A stretch of DNA of 64,000 nucleotides from Fremontodendron californicum (Eukaryota > Streptophyta > Magnoliopsida > Malvales > Malvaceae). The stretch spans positions 12,753,160 through 12,817,159 of the forward strand of contig JAULJL010000021.1 of the NCBI GenBank assembly GCA_030761205.1, written 5' to 3'. Shown here in pieces: positions 25,129-32,875 of the stretch. The notes beneath the pieces are model-generated. The model had not been told where the DNA came from. It did not search any database and worked only from the letters and a program-made list of their open reading frames with translations. Position 1 is the first letter of the stretch. The number at the start of each line of letters is the position of its first letter. The position numbers and the translations under genes were made by a program.

Positions 25129-25755
25129 ATGGATGATATTCTCACAAGATTGCAGAAATGATTTCCTCCTTTTCCTCGAAATATTTTACTGAAGCTTTAC
25201 CAAGTTCGATTTGAAAGATTAAGAATGCTTATGCACAAAGGGATTCCTGAAGACATACGTTGGATAATTGAAGACAAGGTACGTGAAGATGAATATCTGC
25301 CTGTTTTGCATTTACCAGGTACAGGTAGAAGCACTTTTGCAAAGAAGCGACGAGCAAAGCGCATGAGTTCAAATTGCCACAAATGTGCACGATGGACGTG
25401 TAACGGTAAATGTCGTTCTATTGGGATTCCGTCCTCTAATCGAGATGATAAAATTGAATTCATTAAGGATGGACTGAGTAAGGAGAATTTGGGTAATATC
25501 CAACTTTCTCTTGAGACGCATCCTAGTGGAGACGTACAAAGAGAAATTCTTGATTTATGGCCGCAATTCCAAAGGGAATGGCAACATCTTGGGAATCTGA
25601 TGTTAAAAGACCCTGTTTGCCAGCTTGTAAGAAAACTGGATGGGAAGCATATCCTCGACTCATAGAAGGCGTTTAAGCCGTTTCTGGACGTAAAACCAGA
25701 GGAAGATGCCAAATACACTTTCGGCGACACTATTACTCTTGACTTTTACGGTTGA
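25129..25755 (+). pseudogene. Plant-virus cysteine-rich nucleic-acid-binding-protein-like gene, broken
   Basis: The 208-codon frame starts at an ATG just after a polypyrimidine-CAG and ends with TGA at 25753-25755. It is interrupted by TGA at codon 11 (25159-25161) and TAG at codon 179 (25663-25665). The longest uninterrupted stretch from an ATG is 25225-25662. Residues 66-78 form GRSTFAKKRRAKR, followed by a Cys cluster (C83, C86, C91, C95; C-x2-C-x4-C-x3-C). A basic GRS-Y/F-A-[RK] patch next to a Cys4 finger is the hallmark of the small cysteine-rich proteins of carlaviruses and allied plant RNA viruses (Viral_NABP family), several of which bind nucleic acid and suppress RNA silencing. The C-terminal half has no recognised relatives. 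Assignment is by motif only; a host zinc-finger origin is possible. Confidence 0.6.
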
Positions 25756-25866
25756 TTTTTCTTCTCTTTTTGATTTTCTTCCTGAAATCACGCAAAAATC
25801 TTTTGTTAGGTTAACATTTTCTTCTGACAGGTCAGATACACTTTCGGCGACATTATTACTCTTGTC
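25707..25866 (+). repeat. Partial tandem duplication between the captured genes
   Basis: A 30-base segment containing ATACACTTTCGGCGACA is present at about 25711-25740 and again at about 25836-25865 with two or three changes. It covers the last codons of the viral-like gene, so the 3' end of that gene was copied once more before the LOG frame. Confidence 0.8.
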
Positions 25867-25880
25867 TGATTCACTACTCA

Positions 25881-25919
25881 GTCCTCTATATATTACACCA
25901 TGTACTCATTCTCTTTCAG
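25881..25919 (+). promoter_or_regulatory. Possible TATA box and splice acceptor upstream of LOG
   Basis: CTCTATATATTACACC (25884-25899) resembles a TATA box about 60 bases before the LOG ATG. CATTCTCTTTCAG (25907-25919) resembles a 3' splice site. Either could allow expression of the LOG frame apart from the LTR transcript. Confidence 0.35.
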
Positions 25920-25954
25920 GCACTCGAAAAAAAGAAAAAAAAAAGAAAAAAAAA

Positions 25955-26602
25955 ATGGAAAGTACTTCGTCCCAACGCATTAAAAAAATTTGTGTTTTTG
26001 GAGGTGCTTATCCAGGGAAAAATAACATATTCGTTGATGAAGCCATAAGAGTTGGAGTAATACTTGCCCAACAAAAGATCCAGTTGATTTATGGAGGCGG
26101 TAGTACGGGTTTAATGGGAGCAGTCGCTACAGCAGCACACGCTGGAGGAAGTCCAGTTCTAGGAATCGTGCCAAAACTATTCACAGATTTTTGTGGACCT
26201 ACCTTGGGTAAGGAAATACAAGTCTGGAGTATCCCTGAACGGATGACAATCATGTACCATTCTGCCGATGCATTCATTGCTTTACCAGGAGGTCTGGGTA
26301 CATTGGAAGAAATAGCTTGCGTGGCTTCTTGGTCATCTTTGGTCACAAAAAAGAAACCCATTGGTTTGCTTAATATTAATGGTTATTTTAGTAATTTGCT
26401 TTCATATTTAGATAATGCTGTGGATAATGGATTCATGTTTTCAGAGGCAAGGAGAACCATAATTTCTGCTACAACCATTGAAGATTTACTCAAAAAGCTC
26501 CAAGCTTATGAGTATTTATCTGCTACGGTTGTTTCGCAAACGCTCGGAAAAAGAAAAAGAGATATGGACGAGCAAGGAGTGGATTGCACTTTGTCTTTGT
26601 GA
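25955..26602 (+). CDS. LOG-family cytokinin riboside 5'-monophosphate phosphoribohydrolase-like protein, captured in retroelement B
   Basis: LOG enzymes release active free-base cytokinin from its nucleotide in one step, usually in cytosol and nucleus. This uninterrupted 215-residue frame has the family layout: KKICVFGGAYPGKN (10-23), YGGGSTGLMG (46-55), the Arg of the MHxRK region (R96, where the following Lys is Met) and the nucleotide-site signature PGGLGTLEE (111-119), then KPIGLLNINGY. Length matches plant LOGs (about 210-220). Host LOG genes have several introns and this copy has none, which points to capture through RNA. A basic run GKRKRD (198-203) near the C-terminus is an unusual, nuclear-signal-like extension. 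I chose the ATG after the A-rich run because homology begins there; the frame is open back to an ATG at 25706. Activity is untested. Confidence 0.88.
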   Translation: MESTSSQRIKKICVFGGAYPGKNNIFVDEAIRVGVILAQQKIQLIYGGGSTGLMGAVATAAHAGGSPVLGIVPKLFTDFCGPTLGKEIQVWSIPERMTIMYHSADAFIALPGGLGTLEEIACVASWSSLVTKKKPIGLLNINGYFSNLLSYLDNAVDNGFMFSEARRTIISATTIEDLLKKLQAYEYLSATVVSQTLGKRKRDMDEQGVDCTLSL

Positions 26603-26746
26603 CATTATCTAACATTTTGCTTGTTGTGTCTCAGTTATAATAAGTGGTTAGCAACCTCTGCAGGTAATATCTCCTAAATTCTACCTTTAAAATTTGACAT
26701 TGGGGACAATGTCATATTTTAGTAGGGGGTAAGGGACATATTTTGC

Positions 26747-26783
<37 letters not shown>

Positions 26784-26785
26784 AA

Positions 26786-26968
26786 GAAGTATTCATTCTC
26801 AACAAGGTCTGAGTAAGGGAGACTTGAGACATACCTTGTCAGTTTGATTTCTTCTTTTCAAAAAAAAAAAAAAGTTTGTTGTGTTTTAAGCCATTTAGAA
26901 GTATTCATTCTGAACAAGGTCTGAGTAAGGGAGACTTGAGACATACCTTGTCAGTTTGATTTTAATCT
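26786..26968 (+). repeat. Tandem repeat downstream of LOG
   Basis: Two nearly identical copies of about 65 bp (each containing AACAAGGTCTGAGTAAGGGA) lie at 26786-26850 and 26897-26963. They follow a 30-base A run and a GACATTGGGGACAATGTC-type sequence like that in the non-coding 3' part of Athila-like elements. Confidence 0.85.
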
Positions 26969-27008
26969 TTTTATGTTTACTTGTTAATTTTTGTTTAGTA
27001 TTTTAGGA

Positions 27009-27175
27009 TTATTTAGGTTGCATGAGTTTGTTTTGTTTTGAGTCTTAGTTGTTCCTATTCTTACGTTATTAGTTCTTTTCTCTTACACATGATTCTTTCA
27101 TTTGGGTTAATAGACTTACATTGAGGACAATGTAAGAATTAAGTGTGGGGGGAATGATTTAGGATTTCTTTTATT
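27009..27175 (+). repeat. Right copy of the duplicated 3' region of element B
   Basis: This is the second copy of the segment at 24757-24930. It includes ACATTGAGGACAATGTAAG and GTGTGGGGGGAATGATTTAG. It is followed by the normal non-coding 3' region of the element. Confidence 0.8.
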
Positions 27176-28695
27176 TTTGTCTACTATTTTTTTTTATGAG
27201 TCTTTATTATTATTTTTAGTGTGTTTTAGTTCCTTTTCAATACTATGATGAGATATGAATTGCATAAGTCTAAAACAGATTTATTAGTGAGAAGATTTTC
27301 ATGAGAATTGAGCTTGATATCAACCTTTTTATGAGCCAATGTTAATATGATATGTTGATTGAGAAAGAAGCATGTTTAGACTTAATCTGACTTGTATAAT
27401 CATCCTTGTAAGTTTTTGAGCCTATAATGAGTGATGCATTATATAAATCAATCTAATTTCTTTCTTGAGTGCTCTTATGATTACATGATTCTCTAGAACT
27501 TGCTTTAGACCTTGTTGAGACTATATTGATGCATGTGACAACATGAATATGATAGAGGCATTAGGATTTTTAGCCAGGGCCAAACAGCCATCCCTTATTG
27601 ATGTTCCAAGAGAACACACCCTTAGTGAACCAATTTGAGCCTACATTGAATAAGCTATCTCTTTGGTAACCATAACTTGTCCCTAACCTAAATATACTTA
27701 TATCCTTACCTTTGTTCCAAAGATGAATTAGCATGTTTTGAGACAAGTTGCAAAGACAAGGAAGATCTATTGAAAATTTGGGTTGGAAACAAAAGATAAG
27801 TGTGGGGGAAGAAAAGAAAAGAAAAAGTCAAGAGAAAAAGAAAGGGATCATTGTCAAATACATTCCCATATTAAAAAAAAATATATAAAAAAAATCTTCT
27901 CTTGAACTTCTAGTTAAAGTAAAGAAAAAGATGTTACAAAGTTGTTTAGAATGAAGAAAAGGCTCAACATGAATATTTAGCCTATGTTATTATGTGCTTT
28001 ATAAGAGTTTTGAGAAGTTTTATTTGTATGATCTTATTATGTCTCTAAACTCTATGAACTCTTTGGAACCTTTGTGATATCTTTATCCTTTTGTTCTTTA
28101 ACCACATTATAACCCTTTGGCCCCATTACAACCTTGAATAAAGACCTCTTGATTTATGAAGTTGTATGATCTAAATAGTGGAGAATAGATGGACAAGCAA
28201 GCATATGGTAGAAGTGTTTTCATGAGATTAATTGAGTGTAAACACTTTACCACTACTTTAAAGAGTGAAAATCAAGAGAGTATCCCATGTGAGAGTTGAG
28301 ATTAAGTTTGAATATGCACTATTTTGATTGAAATATGTTATGTTAATATTGGCTTAACTCAAACTATTTACATTCAAGTAAGATTTTTTGTGAATTTCTT
28401 TAAGCTATTGATTAGTTTTTAAGACTTGTCCAATGATTATCTCTAATTTATATTGGAAGGATTAGTTATAATTATTATTTTTAGTTTTTCTTATGTCTTC
28501 AATGTTTGTGGGTATCGTCCTAGTAAACCCTCACGAGACTAAACTCGTCCACTAGGGACACCTAGGGGTTTAAAGGCTTGTGTCACATGCTAAGTGCCAC
28601 CGTGATTTCCTACGAAAGTGGATTAGATTAGATTTTCTTATTTTATTTTTATTGAGTCGTTGCTAGGGACTAGCAACAATCTAAGTGTGGGGGTG
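27176..28695 (+). other. Non-coding 3' region of element B with polypurine tract
   Basis: There is no reading frame of note. The sequence resembles the long untranslated region downstream of pol in Athila-like elements. It ends with AAGTGTGGGGGTG (about 28683-28695), the likely polypurine tract directly before the 3' LTR. Confidence 0.7.
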
Positions 28696-30553
28696 TGATA
28701 ACTCGTATAATTATATAGTTTTTAGTTATGTTTTATTATTGTTTTGTGTCAAATAAGAGTTATTATTGTTTAGTCTAATTGTGTTTATGATCTTTTATAT
28801 TTTTATGTAATTTGGTGTTTTTCACAAGTTTCTTTGAGTGATTTCAGATTACTAGAATTAAGGGCAAATCCAGTTCAGTTCCAATTCCGACACCTTTTTC
28901 CATATCAGCTATATCTCGAGTTTCACTGAAGCAATAAGGCTGAAATTTTAACCGTGCAAAGTTAAGAGGCATATCTATCTTTTTCATGTTTTACACTTCT
29001 TGAAAAGGAGTCGTTTTCCCTAGCGAAATCGACCATCAAGTTGGCTGATGTGCAATGACGTCTGTGCTGACCTGTTTTCGTATTTTGCCCATTTCTTCTT
29101 ATCCACATCACCAAATGAGCTGATTCCAACGGCTATGGATCAGTAACTGATAGGGGAACATTTCTCTAGAAGACCATGTGATCAGATCAGGCCTCCAAAA
29201 TTGACAAAATCGACCATCAAGTTGGCGGATCAAAATTGTCATACAATATGACGAAAATTGTTAGAAAAATGCACCCACCTATTATACCTACCTTTGAAAT
29301 TTGTAAAGCTTGTCTCTTGTCATTTAGCCTTCCAAAATGTGTATAAATAGAGGGCCTTGGATGATTGTAAGATATTGTACATTGGTAGGATATTAGCCAT
29401 TGTAATAAAATTCTCTAAGTTTTCTTCTTCTTTCTTTTCTCTAGTTTTCTTTTTCTTTATTTTCTTCTTCTTCTTTCTTTCTTTTATTTCCTTCTTAGAT
29501 TCTCTTTAATTTTATGTTTATGTTTACAATGCCTATGCTAGGCTAAACTTCTATTTGGTTAAGGGTGATTTCAAAGCCCTAGACATGTTTTGTGATTGAT
29601 TTTCAGATTCTATCTATCATTAATTTTCTATCAAAGTTGTTTATGTTCTTCTACAAGAATTGTTCATGATGTTGTCTTGATTTATTTAGGTGTACAACTA
29701 GATAAATCTTGATAATTATCTATTGCTAGTCTAGGAGTCTTGATCCGTGTAATTGTCTTGATTTCCTATTCATAAGTGGCAATTTGTGATTAATGATTAT
29801 GGTCAAGTTTTCAATAATTGCAAAGTGGAACATAACCTAAGTTGAACAATCCGAGCTTATGTGTTTGTTGCTTAAGATCAACCTATCTTTCTCATCATAA
29901 AGCTGCCATTAAATTGAATTTAGAGAGCTTATTCTAGGTTGTTTAATGGTTAGAGATTAAATAGAGAGCTTGTTCTATTTAACGACAAACTAAGGAAAGA
30001 TTGGGATAACAGAGCTTGTTGTTATCTACGGTTGTTAACTTTGATAGTTGGTTGATATTGATAGATCTGAAATTGATTCTTAATGATGTCTAGTGGTGGA
30101 GAATGAAACCTTAACCATATTTTTCATATTTGATTCGTCTTACTTACTTGTTTTCTTACTTTTCTAGTTTGCTTATTTTTAAAAGTATATTTATTTTTAT
30201 TGGCTGGTTATACCGCCTAATTTGTATATTAACTTTGTTTTATTTTTATTGGCTGGTTATACCGCCTAATTTATTATATATATTTTTATTGGCTGGTTAT
30301 ACCGCCTAATTTAGTATATATATTTTTATTGGCTGGTTATACCGCCTTGCATCTTATTCTTATTATTTACTTTAGTTTAAATCTGGCTTCAAAAACCCCT
30401 TTTCTTTTATTGTTTTCTTTGAACGTAAGTGATAAACTAATAACTCATAGATTAAAACCCAATCCCTGAGGACTCGACCCTTGCTAATCATTATACTTAC
30501 AATTGATCTTTTTAGTGCAAGGTTAAATAAGATACACTCTTTTGGGTGCATCA
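28696..30553 (+). repeat. 3' LTR of element B
   Basis: This 1858-bp copy is equal in length to the 5' LTR and differs at only a dozen or so scattered positions. It includes the four tandem TGGCTGGTTATACCGCC units (30195-30345). Confidence 0.95.
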
Positions 30554-30558
30554 ATGGT

Positions 30559-31148
30559 TTTTGGCTCGGAGGGGGGGTGTTCGATCTCGTGGCCCTCCGA
30601 TTGGAGGGCTCAGATCTGGGGTTTTTGGTGGGTGCGAGTCTGGGGGATTCGAATCGGTGGGGGTCTCTGGGGGATCTGAATCGGTAGATCTGGCTTCCTC
30701 CCTCCTCTGTGGAGGATCGGATCCTCCTCCTCCTCCTTCTTGTTGGTGGCCGTTCCAAAAGAAAAGAAAATGGGGGATTCGAATCCCCCTCTCCCCCCCC
30801 TTTTTTGTTGTCTCTCTTTTCGATTTTATGGTGGAAAAAAAGGGGGGGTTGAGTGTGCCAGGTCGGTGGCGTGGGAGGCTGGTTGGTGTGTTGGCAGGGA
30901 GGCTGGTGGCGTGTGGCAGGGAGGCTGGTGGCAGAGGGCTGTCAGGTTAGGGTTAGGTTAGGCTTTCTGGTAGCTAGGGTTGGGTTAGGTAGGGTTAGGG
31001 TTTGGGCCCAAATTGGGCTTGAAAATTGGGCCTGTACTGCAGGCCTGGTGCTTGGGTTTGTAGATTGGGCCTGCTGAATAGCAGGCCCGGTTCGCACTTG
31101 GCCCGGGTAAGAATTCGGATCTGACCCGGACGAAAATTGGTTATTACA
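30559..31148 (+). repeat. 5' LTR of element A, second part
   Basis: The LTR resumes after element B and ends GGTTATTACA. It is GT- and G-rich, with GGGCCTG/CAGGCC words like those at 41990-42180, and shares its last 40 bases with the end of the element at 42221. It is followed directly by the element interior (GCTGCCCCTCTTTGCAC), the presumed primer-site region. Confidence 0.85.
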
Positions 31149-31237
31149 GCTGCCCCTCTTTGCACATTGCTGAGAATCAGGAATAGGGCAAAGACAGTAT
31201 AACCAATTTTTTCCGGTTATTGAGATCCATTTTTAGC

Positions 31238-31830
31238 GAGGCTCTATCATTTGGAAAATAAATTGCTCCTCTAATCAGAGGCTCTATCACTTGGAAAAAT
31301 AAATTGCTCCTCTCATCAGAGGCTCTACAACTTTGAAAATAAATTGCTCCTTTCATCAGAGGCTCTATAACTTTGAAAAATAAATTGCTCCTCTCATCAG
31401 AGGCTCCACAACTTTGAAATTTAAATCGCTCCTCTCATCAGAGACTCTACCACTTGGAAAATAAATTGCTCCTCTCATTAGAGGCTCCACGACTTTGAAA
31501 ATAAATTGCTCCTCTCATCAGAGGCTCTACGACTTTGGAAAATAAATTGCTCCTCTCATCAGAGGCTCCACAACTTTGAAAATAAATTGCTCCTCTCATC
31601 AGAGGCTCCACAACTTTGAAAATAAATTGCTCCTCTAATCAGAGGCTCTATTACTTGAAAAATAAATTGCTCCTCTCATCAGAGGCTCCACCACTTTGAA
31701 AATAAATTGCTCCTCTCATCAGAGGCTACACGACTTTGAAATTTAAATTGCTCCTCTCATCAGAGGCTCCACAACTTTGAAAATAAATTGCTCCTCTCAT
31801 CAGAGGCTCCACGACTTTGAAATTTAAAAA
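31238..31830 (+). repeat. Tandem array of about 40-bp hairpin units (block 1)
   Basis: About 14 copies of a unit read AATAAATTGCTCCTCTCATC followed by AGAGGCTCCACAACTTTGAA, with small changes. Each unit contains CCTCT-CATC-AGAGG, a short perfect stem-loop. Confidence 0.9.
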
Positions 31831-32039
31831 AGAACTTCGAATTTTGACAATGAGTTTGAACACAACTTAGATCATCACCTCACTTACTACCTTAGTCTTA
31901 CGAAAGTGAAGACTCATTCTGGATATCCCATCTCTTTCTCGTTTAGTTTTGAAATTCCTTGTCAGATTCTTAGGATATCGCCACTCGACTAATCATACCG
32001 AGGCTCGACCTTTCTTAAAGTAACGAGTTTGACTTCGCA

Positions 32040-32515
32040 AGAATTGAAAATGGTACCCGGAGGTTTTGAAAAATGTCATTTTGAAAGATGTTACCCGGAG
32101 GTTTTTTTGAAAGCACATACTTGGAGGTCTAAAAATGTTACTTCTTTGAAAGTGGTGCCCGGAGGTCTTATTCTTGACTTTGAGAGTGATGCCCAGAGGT
32201 CTTTATCAATGATTTTTTAGAAAGGTGCCCGGAGGTCTTGAAAACATAACTTTTGAGGAAATGCCCGGAGGTCTTGAAACAGGTGCCCGGAGGTCTTTAA
32301 AAATGTCTTTTCATTGAAAATGGCGCCCGGAGGTCTTATCCATGATTTTTTTGAATAATGCCCGGAGGTCTTGAAACAGGTGCCTGGAGGTTTTTAAAAA
32401 TGTCTTTTCCTTGAAAATGACGCCCGGAGGTCTTATCCGTAATTTTTGAGAATAGTGCCCGGAGGTCTTAAAAATGTAACCTGGAGGTTTTAAAACAGAT
32501 GCCCAGAGGTCTTTT
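32040..32515 (+). repeat. Dispersed array of the CCCGGAGGTCTT motif
   Basis: About 15 copies of a motif close to GTGCCCGGAGGTCTT are spaced irregularly by 20-40 bases, often followed by GAAAA/TGAAAATG text. Three more copies occur at about 32880-32940, after the second hairpin block. Confidence 0.85.
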
Positions 32516-32524
32516 TTTTTTTAA

Positions 32525-32875
32525 TTTTCTATCTCTTTGAAAAATAAATTGCTCCTCTAATCAGAGGCTCCACAACTTTGAAAATAAATTGCTCCTCTCA
32601 TCAGAGGCTCCACAACTTTGAAAATAAATTGCTCCTCTCATCAGAGGCTCCACGACTTTGAAATTAAATTGCTCCTCTAATCAGAGGCTCTACGACTTCG
32701 AAAATAAATTGCTCCTCTCATCAGAGGCTCCACGACTTTGAAATTAAATTGCTCCTCTAATCAGAGGCTCTACGACTTCGAAAATAAATTGCTCCTCTCA
32801 TCAGAGGCTCCACGACTTTGAAATTAAATTGCTCTTCTAATCAGAGGCTCTACGACTTCGAAAATAAATTCTTTT
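32525..32875 (+). repeat. Tandem array of about 40-bp hairpin units (block 2)
   Basis: Eight more copies of the unit seen at 31238-31830 lie here. The last several form a higher-order pair of alternating 40-bp variants (ACGACTTTG and ACGACTTCG types). Confidence 0.9.

Larger units (their letters stand above)
21687..30553 (+). mobile_element. LTR retroelement B: Athila-like, non-autonomous, carrying captured genes
   Basis: LTRs at 21687-23544 and 28696-30553 have the same length (1858 bp), begin TGATAACTCG and end GGTGCATCA. They differ at only a dozen or so positions by eye. The duplication ATGGT flanks the element (21682-21686 and 30554-30558). The primer site TGGCGCCGTTGCCGGGG matches the 3' end of plant tRNA-Asp, as in Athila-type Ty3/Gypsy elements. 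Inside are a gag remnant, no pol, a viral cysteine-rich-protein-like pseudogene, an intact LOG-family gene and about 1.5 kb of non-coding 3' region. It must have used proteins supplied by a relative. Confidence 0.95.

Noticed and set aside
25955..26602. LOG frame as an ordinary host gene that happened to be hit by transposons
   Set aside because: It lies inside a single element with matching LTRs, primer site, polypurine tract and one target duplication, and it has no introns.
21687..30553. Element B as an autonomous retrotransposon or endogenous retrovirus with an envelope gene
   Set aside because: No protease, reverse transcriptase, integrase or membrane-type protein is encoded; gag is broken and the extra frames have no signal peptide or membrane segment.
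30546..31077. Gly-rich plus-strand frames after element B
   Set aside because: They are G-rich LTR sequence with no domain; the same words recur in the terminal LTR at 41.6-42.2 kb in different frames.
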